A stretch of DNA of 64,000 nt from Microvirga aerophila (GCF_003332305.1 NZ_QOIO01000022.1:38052-102051); one strand, 5' to 3'; shown: positions 18,674 through 29,057, counted from the first letter of the stretch. Made by a program: numbers and translations. The notes: generated by a model from the letters alone, not told the origin.

Positions 18674-19635
18674 TGGCCCACCCCCACGCCAAGCTCATCA
18701 TCATCGGCTCCGGGCCGGCCGGCTACACGGCGGCGATCTATGCCGCCCGCGCCCTGCTCGAACCGGTGATGATCTCCGGCTTCCAGCCCGGTGGTCAGCT
18801 CATGATCACGACGGACGTGGAGAACTATCCGGGCTTTGCGGACGTGATCCAGGGACCCTGGCTCATGGAGCAGATGCGGCTGCAGGCCGAGCATGTGGGC
18901 ACTCACATGATCTCCGACCACATCACTAAGGTCGACCTGAAGCAGCGCCCCTTCCGCCTGGAGGGCGATTCCGGCGAGGTCTATACCTGCGATGCGCTCA
19001 TCGTTGCGACCGGCGCTCAGGCCAAGTGGCTCGGCCTGCCCTCGGAGGCCCTGTTCCAGGGCTTCGGCGTTTCGGCCTGCGCCACCTGCGACGGCTTCTT
19101 CTTCCGCGGCAAGGAGGTCGTGGTGGTGGGCGGCGGCAACACGGCCGTGGAAGAGGCGCTGTACCTCGCCAACCTCGCCAAGAAGGTCACCGTGGTCCAT
19201 CGGCGGGATACCTTCCGGGCCGAGCGCATCCTGCAGGACCGCCTGTTCAAGCACCCCAACGTCGAGGTGGTGTGGAATTCCGCCGTGGAGGAGATCTGCG
19301 GATCCCAAAACCCGTCCTCCGTCACCCATGTGCGGCTCAAGAACCTCGTTTCGGGACAGGCCTCTGAACTCAAGACGGACGGCGTGTTCATCGCCATCGG
19401 GCACAAGCCCTCCACCGAGCTCTTCGCAGGCCAGCTCGACATGAAGCACGGCGGCTATCTGCTCACCAAGCCGGGCACGACCGAGACCAATATCCCGGGC
19501 GTTTTCGCCGCCGGAGACGTGGCGGACGACATATACCGCCAGGCCGTGACGGCCGCCGGCATGGGCTGCATGGCGGCTTTGGAAACAGAGCGCTATCTCG
19601 CTGCCCTGGAGTCCGCCCAGCAGGCTGCCGAGTGA
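18673..19635 (+). CDS. trxB: thioredoxin reductase
   Basis: 320 aa. Reduces thioredoxin with NADPH through FAD and a redox disulfide in the cytoplasm. FAD-binding IIIGSGPAGYTAAIYAAR is at the N-terminus; the active disulfide is CATCDG (about residues 136-141); VVVGGGNTAVEEALYLA binds NADPH; GVFAAGDV closes the FAD site. The start is ATG 18673 in the overlap with the upstream stop. A LysR gene follows 109 bp downstream, an arrangement I recall from related genomes. Confidence 0.96.
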   Translation: MAHPHAKLIIIGSGPAGYTAAIYAARALLEPVMISGFQPGGQLMITTDVENYPGFADVIQGPWLMEQMRLQAEHVGTHMISDHITKVDLKQRPFRLEGDSGEVYTCDALIVATGAQAKWLGLPSEALFQGFGVSACATCDGFFFRGKEVVVVGGGNTAVEEALYLANLAKKVTVVHRRDTFRAERILQDRLFKHPNVEVVWNSAVEEICGSQNPSSVTHVRLKNLVSGQASELKTDGVFIAIGHKPSTELFAGQLDMKHGGYLLTKPGTTETNIPGVFAAGDVADDIYRQAVTAAGMGCMAALETERYLAALESAQQAAE

Positions 19636-19744
19636 AATTATAAACACTTGGTTGACCCTTGGGCCGAATTCCTATTGCGTTCGACCTTCGTCTCATAAGA
19701 GATAAGCTGCCCCGCTTCAGAGGGTGAGGCAGCAGGGGGTTGCT

Positions 19745-20635
19745 GTGGACTGGGACAAGATCCGGATTTTCTATACGGTCGCGGAGGCAGGTAGCTTCAC
19801 GCGGGCCGGCGATGATCTGGGCCTGAGCCAGTCGGCGGTCAGCCGCCAGATCAGCGCCCTCGAACGGGAGCTGAAGGCCCCTCTCTTCCACCGCCATGCC
19901 AGAGGCCTGATCCTCACCGAACAGGGCGATCTCCTGTTCCGGGCCGCGCGCGACATGCGCATGCGGCTGGAGACCACCAAGGCCCGCCTGGTGGAGACGA
20001 GCGAGCGCCCCTCGGGCGAGTTGAAGGTGACCACCACCGTGGGCCTCGGGTCGATCTGGCTCGCGCAGCGCATCGCCGAGTTTCTGGACATCTACCCCGA
20101 CGTGCGGGTTCAACTCCTTCTCAGCAACGAGGAACTGGATCTCGCCATGCGCGAGGCCGACGTGGCGATCCGCCTGCGCCGTCCGGCCCAGCCGGACCTG
20201 ATCCAGCGGCGTCTCTTCACGGTCCACTTTCACGTCTACGCGTCGAACGACTATCTCAAGCGCTTCGGCGAGCCGAAGACCCTGGAAGAGCTCGACGATC
20301 ACCGGATCGTCTCGTTCGGCGGCGACCAGCCGTCTTATCTGATGGCGGTGCACTGGCTCTCCACGGCAGGCCGCGAGGGCCGGGAGCCGCGCCAGTACCA
20401 TTATGTGGTCAACAACATCACGGCCCTGAAGATCGCGGTCGAGACCGGAGCCGGGATCGCGGTGCTGCCCGATTACGCCGTCGTAGGCAATCCGAACCTG
20501 AGCCAGATCCTGCGCGAGGTCGAGATGCCCTCCCTCGACAGTTACCTCGTCTATGCCGAGGAGATGCGCTCGGTCGCCCGCGTGCAGGCCTTCCGCGATT
20601 TTCTCATCAGCAAGGCCCAGCGCTGGACGTTCTGA
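19745..20635 (+). CDS. LysR family transcriptional regulator
   Basis: 296 aa. N-terminal helix-turn-helix (FTRAGDDLGLSQSAVSRQIS, about residues 19-38) and a LysR substrate-binding domain (about 90-290). GTG 19745 (VDWDKIRIF) is preferred over GTG 19724 because AGGGGG lies upstream and the family begins this way. The site of action may be trxB or unlinked genes; the effector is unknown. Confidence 0.93.
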   Translation: MDWDKIRIFYTVAEAGSFTRAGDDLGLSQSAVSRQISALERELKAPLFHRHARGLILTEQGDLLFRAARDMRMRLETTKARLVETSERPSGELKVTTTVGLGSIWLAQRIAEFLDIYPDVRVQLLLSNEELDLAMREADVAIRLRRPAQPDLIQRRLFTVHFHVYASNDYLKRFGEPKTLEELDDHRIVSFGGDQPSYLMAVHWLSTAGREGREPRQYHYVVNNITALKIAVETGAGIAVLPDYAVVGNPNLSQILREVEMPSLDSYLVYAEEMRSVARVQAFRDFLISKAQRWTF

Positions 20636-20962
20636 CGCCGGCGCTCCGCTATCGAAGCTTTGCCGCCGCGCCGATCATGTCGGCTTTTTGACACGAGGCA
20701 TGCGCTAAGCGCAGCCCTTTCATGAGGCATGTTGCGTTGCAAATGAGCTCAATGCATCCGATATGAGCCTTGGCTGATTTCAACGCGGCATCGCTTTCTT
20801 CCTCCCGGCGCTGCCGTGTCGGCCGTTCCCTCTGGAAGGTTTTGACTTTTGTCGGACCTCGACTTTGCCGGGCCTCGCGCCCGGCTTTTTTCTTTTCAGC
20901 GCCCGGCAAGGAACCGGCGGCGGAACAACCAGCCGCCGGCCTGATCGGTCAATCCGCGCCTG
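20636..20962. other. intergenic between convergent genes; possible sRNA
   Basis: 327 bp between the LysR and fadD stops. No protein gene is seen. The strong plus-strand terminator at 20867-20891 lies 230 bp beyond the LysR stop, unusually far, and is preceded by TTCTTCCTCCC (about 20798-20808), an anti-Shine-Dalgarno-like run found in several alphaproteobacterial small RNAs. A small RNA ending at 20891 is therefore possible, but no convincing promoter is seen. On the minus strand CCGGCGG/CCGCCGG (20914-20939) forms a hairpin just after fadD, without a T tract. Confidence 0.35.
20867..20891 (+). terminator. intrinsic terminator
   Basis: GCCGGGC (20867-20873), loop CTCGC, GCCCGGC (20879-20885), then six T, a C and four T. 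A perfect 7-bp GC-only stem with a long T tract. It would end the LysR transcript or a separate small RNA. Confidence 0.85.
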
Positions 20963-22687
20963 TCACTGAGCCTGGGTGACCTCGTCCTTCAAGGCCCGGC
21001 GCAGCACCTTCCCGACATTCGTCTTTGGCAAGGTCTCGCGGAACTCCACCCGGCGCGGCACCTTGTAGGCCGTCAGGTTCTCGCGGCAGAACTCCCGCAG
21101 GGTGTCGGGCGTCAGGCTCGCGTCCTTGCGCACCACATAGGCGACCACGACTTCACCCGCCGCTTGATCCGGCAAGCCGATAACGGCCACCTCCGTGACG
21201 CCCGGATGCTGGGCGATCACTTCCTCGACCTCGTTCGGATAGACGTTGAAGCCGGACACGAGGATCATGTCCTTCATTCGGTCGACGATCTTCACCTCCC
21301 CGCTCGGCTGCATCACGGCAACGTCGCCCGTGCGGAAATAGCCGTCCGGCGTCATGGCCCTCGCGGTTTCGTCCGGGCGCTGCCAGTAGCCGGCCATGAT
21401 CTGGGGACCCTTGGCACACAACTCGCCCCGCTCTCCATAGGGCAGAGCAGTACCGTCGGCCCCGCGGACCGACACGTCGGTGGACGGCAGCGGATAGCCG
21501 ATCGTGCCGGTGAACTCGTCGATGTCCAGGCGATTGGCGCAGATCACGGGCGAGGTTTCGGACAGGCCATAACCTTCGACGATCGGCTGGCCCGTCACTT
21601 CCTTCCATTTCTTCGCCACGACGGCCTGGGTGGCCATGCCGCCGGACACGGAGAAGACCATCTGGGAGAAATCGACCTCCCTGATCCCGGGTGCGTTCGC
21701 CAGGGCGTTGTAGAGGGTGTTGACCCCCGACATCAGGGTGAATGGGCGGGATTTCAGGGTCTTGACGAAGCCTGCGATGTCGCGCGGATTGGCGATTAGC
21801 AACTGGCATCCGCCGATCTTCGTCATCAGCAGCGCACACACCGTGAGGCCGAAGATGTGGTAGAGCGGCAGCGCCGTCACCATCACATGGTCGTTCCGCT
21901 CGCCGAAGAACGGACGCATCCAGGCTTCGCACTGAAGAACGTTGGCCACGACGTTGCGGTGAAGCAGGACGGCGCCTTTGGCGATGCCTGTCGTTCCGCC
22001 CGTGTATTGCAGGAACGCCATGTCGTCGGGCGAGACGGTGACAGCTCGCGGGGGCTGTTTCGAGCCTTGAGCCAATACCGATTTGAACGATATGGCGGCC
22101 GGAAGATCGTATGGCTTCACGGCCTTCTTCACGTGACGCGACACGAGATTGACGATGGCGCCCTTGAGGCCGAGCAGATCGCCTGGCGTGACGAGGATCA
22201 CCTGCTTGAGATCGAGGCCGGACAAGGCATCCTGTACGGTGGCGGCGAAGTTCTCGAGCACGAACAGGTGCCGGGCCCCGGCGTCTTGAAGCTGATGGGT
22301 GAGCTCGCGGGCCGTATAGAGCGGATTGACGTTCACGACCGTGCAACCGGCGCTCAGGATCCCGAACAGGATCGCCGGATAGGCCATCACGTTCGGCAGC
22401 ATGATTGCGACGCGATCCCCTCGTTGAAGTCCTTGCGCCTGGAGCCATGACGCTACGGCATCGGCCTTGCGGCCTAACTCGGCATAAGTTATGCGCTTGC
22501 CGAAGCTCTCGGCGGCATTGCGCCCGCCATAGGCCGCAACGCCTTCGCGGAACATATCGACGAGCGTGCCGATCTTCGCCTCGTCGATGACCTTTGGAAC
22601 CTGTGGGGGGTACGCATCAAGCCAAGGGCGGGCTACAAGCTGATCCGTCGCGCCCGAAAGGGCGGCCGCCGGGGTCGTGGCGTTCAT
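20963..22687 (-). CDS. fadD: long-chain fatty acid-CoA ligase
   Basis: 574 aa. Activates fatty acids to acyl-CoA with ATP, for beta-oxidation. The AMP-binding P-loop YTGGTTGIAKGA (about residues 226-237), GYGLSETSP, and the FACS-type signature YFRTGDVAVMQ with KIVDRMKDMI are intact; the catalytic Lys lies in LPKTNVGKVLRR near the C-terminus. Length is normal. ATG 22687 has GGAGGA upstream; an in-frame ATG at 22705 precedes that site. Probably inner-membrane associated. It stands alone, after the EF-G-like gene on the same strand and a large hairpin. Confidence 0.92.
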   Translation of the reverse strand: MNATTPAAALSGATDQLVARPWLDAYPPQVPKVIDEAKIGTLVDMFREGVAAYGGRNAAESFGKRITYAELGRKADAVASWLQAQGLQRGDRVAIMLPNVMAYPAILFGILSAGCTVVNVNPLYTARELTHQLQDAGARHLFVLENFAATVQDALSGLDLKQVILVTPGDLLGLKGAIVNLVSRHVKKAVKPYDLPAAISFKSVLAQGSKQPPRAVTVSPDDMAFLQYTGGTTGIAKGAVLLHRNVVANVLQCEAWMRPFFGERNDHVMVTALPLYHIFGLTVCALLMTKIGGCQLLIANPRDIAGFVKTLKSRPFTLMSGVNTLYNALANAPGIREVDFSQMVFSVSGGMATQAVVAKKWKEVTGQPIVEGYGLSETSPVICANRLDIDEFTGTIGYPLPSTDVSVRGADGTALPYGERGELCAKGPQIMAGYWQRPDETARAMTPDGYFRTGDVAVMQPSGEVKIVDRMKDMILVSGFNVYPNEVEEVIAQHPGVTEVAVIGLPDQAAGEVVVAYVVRKDASLTPDTLREFCRENLTAYKVPRRVEFRETLPKTNVGKVLRRALKDEVTQAQ

Positions 22688-22784
22688 CGTGTTCCTCCGC
22701 TTCAACGCGCGGTTACATTGGGAGATGGCGTCTCCATGTAAGAGAAATTGGCGCGGAAGGCGGCGTTTGTCGATGGGATAGTTT

Positions 22785-22822
22785 AGATCTGAACGGTCGG
22801 GCCCTGCCGACCGTTCAGATCT
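22785..22822. repeat. 16-bp perfect inverted repeat (hairpin)
   Basis: AGATCTGAACGGTCGG (22785-22800) and its exact complement (22807-22822) flank a 6-nt loop GCCCTG. It sits 7 bp after the stop of the EF-G-like gene and about 98 bp before fadD, both on the minus strand. Neither side has a T tract, so it is not a classic intrinsic terminator. It could stabilise the 3' end of the upstream message, act in attenuation, or bind a protein. Confidence 0.8.
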
Positions 22823-22829
22823 TGGGGTT

Positions 22830-24869
22830 CTAGTGAGTCTTGTGGAGGACCTGCTCGGCAGGCCTGCCGCTCAACTCGGCCATATGGTCGAACCGGGTCG
22901 AGAAGGTCCCAACGCCCGACGTGACCGAACGGAGCTCGATGATGAGATCGCCGATCTCCGATTCCGGAATCGTGGCGCTGAGAACGTCCCAACCGTCCCA
23001 GCCGGGCCGTCCGTCATAACCGAGGATCTGCCCCCGGCGGGCGGTGACCAGGCCCGTCGCCTTGGACAGGGCGTCGGACGGGATCGCGATCTCCACGGAC
23101 AGGATGGGCTCCAGCAGAACCGGCTTCGCCTTGGGCAAAGCCTCCGCCAGCGCCAGCTTGGCGGCAGCCTGGAAGGCCGCATCCGACGAGTCGACGGTGT
23201 GGTAGGACCCGTCGGTCAGCGTCACCGCGAGATCCACCACAGGGAAGCCCAAAGGGCCCGTCTTGATTGCATCCCGGGCGCCGGTCTCGACGGACGGGAT
23301 GTACTGGCGCGGAACGACCCCGCCTGTGATCTTGTCCTGAAAGGCGAATCCCTCCCCCCGCGGCAGGGGGCTGACCTCGATCATCACGTCTCCGAACTGG
23401 CCATGGCCGCCGGTCTGCTTCCGGTGCCTGCCCCGGGCCGACGCTTGAGCGCGGATCGTCTCGCGGTAGGCCACCTGGGGCTTGCCGGTCTCCACACCCA
23501 CCTGGAAGCGTGACGCCAGTCGCTTCACCGCGACGCGCAGGTGCATCTCGCCCTGACCCAGGAGACGTATCTCGCCCATGTCCGGACGCGTCTCGAGCAC
23601 CAGGGACGGATCCTCCTCGGTGATCTTCTGCAGGGCGCTCGAGAGGCGCACGTCGTCCTTGCGGTCCTTGACCTTGAGGGCGACCGCATAAACGGGCTCG
23701 GGCGGCGCGATGGACAGGATCGCCTCGGGGCGGACCTTCCCGGACGAGAACGCATCCCCCGTGCCGATTCCTTCGAGACGCCCGAACCCGACCGTATCGC
23801 CGGCTTTGGCCTCGGCAACGCGGGTGGTGCTGCTCCCGACCATGCTCACCAGACTGCCGATGCGGGCCTCCGCGCCGCGTGACCCGAGAACGGTCTCGCC
23901 CTCATGGAATGTCCCGCGCAGGACCCGCCCGATGGAAAGCTTGCCGCCTTGCCCGAGATGAAGCGTCTTCATGATCTGGGCCACAGGGGCGCCCTCCTCC
24001 GAGAGGCCAAGGCGCGCCCGGGTCTCATCGACGGAAGGTGCTTCGTGGCGAAGCGCCTTCAGGAGCCGCGTGACCCCGTTGCCGCGATCGGCCGAACCGA
24101 TGAAGGCCGGCACCACATGGCGCTCCTTCAGCTCCCGTGCGAGATCGTCGAACACCCGGTCCCGGGGCGGCTCGATCTCGGAGATCAGGTCCTCCATCAG
24201 TCCGTCGTCGTAATCGGCTAGGCGCTCGAGCATGGAGAAGCGGGCCTCACGCTCACGCGATGCTTCGTCGGCCGGCAGATCAACCACTTCGCTCGGCGCG
24301 TGTTCGCGATAGATGAAGGCGCGCTCGAGAGCCAGATCGATGAAACCGACCGCAATGCCGTCCTGCCACAAGGGAATCTGACGCAGGAGCAACGGCGTGC
24401 GCGAAGCACGTTGGAGCAGCGCCAGGGTCTCGCGAACCCGCTGCGTCGCGGCGTCGATTTTGTTGATGAAGAGAAAGCGCGGGATATCGGCTTCCTCCAA
24501 CTCCCTCAGGATGACCTGCAGGGCGGGCACCTTGCGCTCGTCCGCCTCGCAAACCACGATGGCCGCGTCGCAGACCGGCGTGATGTTGCGCATCTCATGC
24601 AGAAATTCCGTAGAGCCGGGGCAGTCGACAAAGGTCATCCGCTCGCCGAGAAACTCCACCGTCGCCACGTTCGGCTCGATGCTCATGCCGTGGGAGCGAG
24701 CCTCCTGGCTCGCATCACCCACGGTATCGCCATTTGCGATTCGTCCCGCGCGGGCAATCGCGCCGGTTCGCTCCAGGATCGATTCGAGGAGTGTGGTCTT
24801 GCCGCTCTGAAAGGGTCCGACGATGGCGATGCATCGCGGGCCCGCCGGTCCTCTGCCGTTGGGTGCCAT
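22830..24869 (-). CDS. elongation factor G-like GTPase (EF-G paralogue)
   Basis: 679 aa. Domain order follows EF-G: GTPase with GPFQSGKTT (about 18-26), DCPGSTEF and NKID; then domain II, a domain III/IV part with GQFGDVMIEV and HKQ-like KQTGGHGQF, and domain V. The switch I region lacks the canonical RGITI (it reads HGMSIEP), which marks the EF-G-like paralogue group rather than true FusA. These paralogues are of uncertain role. ATG 24869 with AAGGAGA upstream; an in-frame start at 25010 would add 47 residues without homology. Cytosolic, probably ribosome-associated. Confidence 0.9.
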   Translation of the reverse strand: MAPNGRGPAGPRCIAIVGPFQSGKTTLLESILERTGAIARAGRIANGDTVGDASQEARSHGMSIEPNVATVEFLGERMTFVDCPGSTEFLHEMRNITPVCDAAIVVCEADERKVPALQVILRELEEADIPRFLFINKIDAATQRVRETLALLQRASRTPLLLRQIPLWQDGIAVGFIDLALERAFIYREHAPSEVVDLPADEASREREARFSMLERLADYDDGLMEDLISEIEPPRDRVFDDLARELKERHVVPAFIGSADRGNGVTRLLKALRHEAPSVDETRARLGLSEEGAPVAQIMKTLHLGQGGKLSIGRVLRGTFHEGETVLGSRGAEARIGSLVSMVGSSTTRVAEAKAGDTVGFGRLEGIGTGDAFSSGKVRPEAILSIAPPEPVYAVALKVKDRKDDVRLSSALQKITEEDPSLVLETRPDMGEIRLLGQGEMHLRVAVKRLASRFQVGVETGKPQVAYRETIRAQASARGRHRKQTGGHGQFGDVMIEVSPLPRGEGFAFQDKITGGVVPRQYIPSVETGARDAIKTGPLGFPVVDLAVTLTDGSYHTVDSSDAAFQAAAKLALAEALPKAKPVLLEPILSVEIAIPSDALSKATGLVTARRGQILGYDGRPGWDGWDVLSATIPESEIGDLIIELRSVTSGVGTFSTRFDHMAELSGRPAEQVLHKTH

Positions 24870-25030
24870 GAGAGTCTCCTTCCCCTCTGCCCCCGTTTGG
24901 CGCGCTCTTGCCGGTCGCGTTGATGACGATGCTCTGCCTCTCAGGCTGCTTTGGCAAGAGACGAATCTGGGAAAGAAAAAGGCCAAGCTTTCGCTTGACC
25001 TTCGAAACAACGCCTCTGTTTCTGGTTCGC

Positions 25031-25504
25031 TCAGCGCACGGCGCGCAACTCGAAATCTCCGACCCCGAGTGCGAAGTTCAAGCCTGTCTGGCCGCTGACC
25101 GACAGGGGCTGAAGGGCGATGGAGCGGTTCGATCCGCCCACCAGAACGTTGGCCCCGAGCCCTGCGCCGACCGTGGCCTCGGCGCTCGCACCCACATAGC
25201 TGCCCGCAAGAGAGCCGGGCCGGACGCTGCCTTCCGAGAGAACCGCCCAGGACAGCACACCCCGCCGGGTCGCCCCGATATCAAGGCCGAACCGGCGGAT
25301 CACGCCGACATAGTATTCGTTGGGACCACGACGCGGGTTGAAGGTGCAGGAAGTAGTTTTCTGCGACGTCACGATAAGGCCGATGCCACCCGACACATTG
25401 CAGGTCAGGACGCCGGTGCGCACCCGGCTCTGTGCCTGTGCGTCGCCTGCCCCAATAGACCCGAGAAGAACCAGAACGGCGATTGAGGCAGTGGCGCGAA
25501 GCAT
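25031..25504 (-). CDS. DUF992 exported protein
   Basis: 157 aa. Signal peptide about residues 1-24 (cleavage near GDAQAQ-S). The mature part has VLTCNVSGGIGLIVTSQKTTSCTF, with two Cys that probably form a disulfide, and YYVGVIRRFGLDIGAT; this is the DUF992 pattern common in alphaproteobacteria. Predicted periplasmic beta-rich protein of unknown function. GGGAG is 8 nt before the ATG. An exact EcfG-type promoter is 35 nt upstream, so it likely belongs to the general stress regulon. Confidence 0.88.
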   Translation of the reverse strand: MLRATASIAVLVLLGSIGAGDAQAQSRVRTGVLTCNVSGGIGLIVTSQKTTSCTFNPRRGPNEYYVGVIRRFGLDIGATRRGVLSWAVLSEGSVRPGSLAGSYVGASAEATVGAGLGANVLVGGSNRSIALQPLSVSGQTGLNFALGVGDFELRAVR

Positions 25505-25538
25505 CGTGATCTCCCAAGCGTGGCCTTGCTGGGTGACC

Positions 25539-25562
25539 AACGGCGCTGGAGGACAGCAGTTC

Positions 25563-25563
<1 letters not shown>
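25539..25563 (-). promoter_or_regulatory. EcfG-type promoter for the DUF992 gene
   Basis: On the minus strand GGAAC (25563-25559), a 16-nt spacer and CGTT (25542-25539). Exact consensus, with the DUF992 start codon 34 nt downstream. It overlaps the last codon region of the upstream 99-aa gene. Confidence 0.7.
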
Positions 25564-27082
<1,519 letters not shown>

Positions 27083-27183
27083 TTAGAAGGGATCGGTGAC
27101 GGCGGCGGACCCTAGTCCGCCCAAGCCGTCCAATCAAGCTAAACAGCCCACCTCCGATGGGTTTTTGAGGAGACTCCCTGCCG

Positions 27184-28164
27184 ATGACTTCTTCCGTCAC
27201 CCGCCGCCTCGCGCTTGGCCTTTTCGCCGGCGCGACGCTCCTGGCCTCCGCCGCCACTGCCCAGACCTACCCCGAGCGCGTCATCAAGATGGTCGTGCCC
27301 TATCCGGCCGGCGGCCCGACGGACGTGATTGCCCGCATCGTGGCGGAGGAAATGGGCAAGGATCTCGGCCAGAACGTGGTCGTCGAGAACCTGGCCGGCG
27401 CCTCCGGGGCGGTGGGAACCCGCACGGTCGCGAAAGCCGATCCTGACGGCTACACGATCGTTTTCGGCAACAACCAGACCCACGGGAACAACATGTTCCT
27501 GCTCAAGGAGCCTGGCTACGACGCCGTGAAGGACTTCGCACCGCTGGCCGGCGCAGGCGCATTTGAGCACGTCTTCGTGGTGAGCAACCAGTTGCCCGCA
27601 AAGTCGATGCAGGAGCTCGTGGAACTGGCCAAAAAGGATCCGGGCAAGCTCAATTACGGCTCGACCGGCGTGGGCTCCGGCTCGCACCTGGCCACCGAGC
27701 TCTTCATGGTGCGTACGGGCACGAAGATGACCCACGTGCCCTTCCGCGGCGCCGCTCCCCTGGTGACCGAGCTGATGGCCGGACGCATCGACGTGTCGAA
27801 TTCGACCCTGCCCAGCGTGCTCAGCCAGTTCCAGGCCGGCAACATGCGCGCCATCGGCCTCGCAAGCCCGCAGCGAAACCCGCAAGCCCCCGACGTGCCG
27901 ACCCTTCGCGAGCAGGGCATCACGAACGCGGACGCGGAATCCTGGGCGGCCTTCTTCGCGCCGGTAAATACGCCCAAGCCCGTTCTCGACAAGCTTTCCG
28001 GCAAGATCATCGCGATCCTGAACAAGCCGGACATCAAGGAGCGCATCACCAAGCTCGGGTTCACCCTGAACGTCCGTGATCCGGAAGCCTTCAAGCCTTA
28101 TCTCGCCAAGGAAATCCAAACCTGGGCCGAGATCATCAAGACGGCGAACATCAAGGCGGAATAA
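27184..28164 (+). CDS. TctC/Bug-type periplasmic solute-binding protein
   Basis: 326 aa. Signal peptide about residues 1-26 (ASAATAQ-T), then the Bug fold: VKMVVPYPAGGPTDVIAR-like segment at the start of the mature protein, YGSTGVGSGSHLATELF and HVPFRGAAPLVTELMAGRID. These proteins bind carboxylates or related anions for TctAB tripartite transporters. No tctA or tctB is in the neighbourhood, so it is an orphan here, as is common for the Bug family; the ligand is unknown. GAGGAGA precedes the ATG. Confidence 0.92.
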   Translation: MTSSVTRRLALGLFAGATLLASAATAQTYPERVIKMVVPYPAGGPTDVIARIVAEEMGKDLGQNVVVENLAGASGAVGTRTVAKADPDGYTIVFGNNQTHGNNMFLLKEPGYDAVKDFAPLAGAGAFEHVFVVSNQLPAKSMQELVELAKKDPGKLNYGSTGVGSGSHLATELFMVRTGTKMTHVPFRGAAPLVTELMAGRIDVSNSTLPSVLSQFQAGNMRAIGLASPQRNPQAPDVPTLREQGITNADAESWAAFFAPVNTPKPVLDKLSGKIIAILNKPDIKERITKLGFTLNVRDPEAFKPYLAKEIQTWAEIIKTANIKAE

Positions 28165-28181
28165 GCCTCCTCAACAACCGC

Positions 28182-28276
28182 CATCCCGGACACCGCAAGG
28201 CGATCCGGGATCGTGCGCTGAATGAAGCGCCAATCTCGCCAAACGATCCCAGGTTCCCCTGCGCGGCCCCGGGATG
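28182..28276. repeat. REP-like palindromic intergenic element
   Basis: CATCCCGG (28182-28189) is matched by its complement CCGGGATG (28269-28276), and an inner pair ATCCCGGA/TCCGGGAT (28183-28190 and 28204-28211) forms a smaller hairpin. This composition resembles dispersed REP-like elements seen between genes in related genomes. No second copy of this one was recognised in the window. Confidence 0.6.
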
Positions 28277-28308
28277 ACAGTAAAGAGCCCGTGACAGGAG
28301 GAAACTTC

Positions 28309-28716
28309 ATGCAGTTTCATCAAGGGCGTTTGATCGATCATGTCCACCTCCGGGTCTCGGACCTTGAGGCAAGCCGGCGCTTCTACCGCGCCGTCCTCCA
28401 AGCTGTTGGTAAAGCCTTCACGTCGGAAAGCCCAAGGCACTTCTACTGCGACGAACTTTGGGTCGATCAGGCGGACGGGGCCGTATCGCGGGTGCATCTG
28501 GCCTTTCAGGCCACGGATCGGGAGATGGTTCACGCCTTCTACAAGGCGGCGCTTGCCCATGGGGGCCGGGACAATGGCGGGCCGGGCGAGCGGTCCTACC
28601 ATCCTGGTTACTACGGCGCTTTCGTATTCGACCCCGACGGGAACAATATCGAGGCCGTCTTTCACGGCCCGGCCGACAGAACGGCAGACTCCGTGATTGT
28701 TTCGCCGAAGCTGTAG
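28309..28716 (+). CDS. VOC (glyoxalase/bleomycin resistance) family protein
   Basis: 135 aa, one vicinal oxygen chelate domain. DHVHLRVSDLEASRRFY at the N-terminus supplies the first metal His, VSRVHLAFQATD the second, and FVFDPDGNNIEAVFHGP the C-terminal Glu. GGAGGAAACTTC precedes ATG 28309; an in-frame ATG at 28222 lies inside the REP-like element and is unlikely. Possibly a dioxygenase, isomerase or resistance protein; no substrate can be given. Confidence 0.88.
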   Translation: MQFHQGRLIDHVHLRVSDLEASRRFYRAVLQAVGKAFTSESPRHFYCDELWVDQADGAVSRVHLAFQATDREMVHAFYKAALAHGGRDNGGPGERSYHPGYYGAFVFDPDGNNIEAVFHGPADRTADSVIVSPKL

Positions 28717-28736
28717 CGCACGGGTCGCCTGAAAGG

Positions 28737-28751
28737 TTAATAATTAGTTAA
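28737..28751 (+). promoter_or_regulatory. possible CtrA binding site
   Basis: TTAA-N7-TTAA (28737-28740 and 28748-28751) matches the full CtrA half-site pair of alphaproteobacteria. It lies 48 bp upstream of the EcfG-type element and 114 bp before the small membrane protein gene. Confidence 0.4.
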
Positions 28752-28799
28752 CGCCGATACTTAAATGGGTGTCTGAAAGCGAATACTTCGCCGTCAAGC

Positions 28800-28824
28800 G
28801 GAACTTTCTCGATTCAAACAAGTT
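28800..28824 (+). promoter_or_regulatory. probable EcfG-type promoter for the 28866 gene
   Basis: GGAAC (28800-28804), 16-nt spacer, AGTT (28821-28824); the start codon follows 41 nt later. The first -10 base is A rather than C. Confidence 0.5.
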
Positions 28825-28865
28825 TTTTCCCCAACAGCACGTTGTGTATGCTGAGGGAAGCTCCG

Positions 28866-29057
28866 ATGAACGGCGACCGCAGGAGACACGCCTACCGCAC
28901 CGAACCCCGCGCTCATCGCCTCGACCCGCGCCGGGAGAGCCGCTTGTCGCTGGCGCTGATCCTGCTGATGGGATTTGCGACCGTATCCGTGATGGCGACC
29001 ACCCAGGTGCAGTCAGCATGGAGCACCGGGCCTGTCCCCACCGATTCCCATCGATAA
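28866..29057 (+). CDS. small single-pass membrane protein, hypothetical
   Basis: 63 aa. A strongly basic N-terminus (many Arg and His, residues 2-25) precedes one hydrophobic segment, LSLALILLMGFATVSVMA (about 27-44), and a short polar tail, so the N-terminus probably faces the cytoplasm. GAGGGAAG precedes ATG 28866; an in-frame ATG at 28842 is less likely. EcfG-type and CtrA-type sequences lie upstream. Function unknown. Confidence 0.65.
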   Translation: MNGDRRRHAYRTEPRAHRLDPRRESRLSLALILLMGFATVSVMATTQVQSAWSTGPVPTDSHR

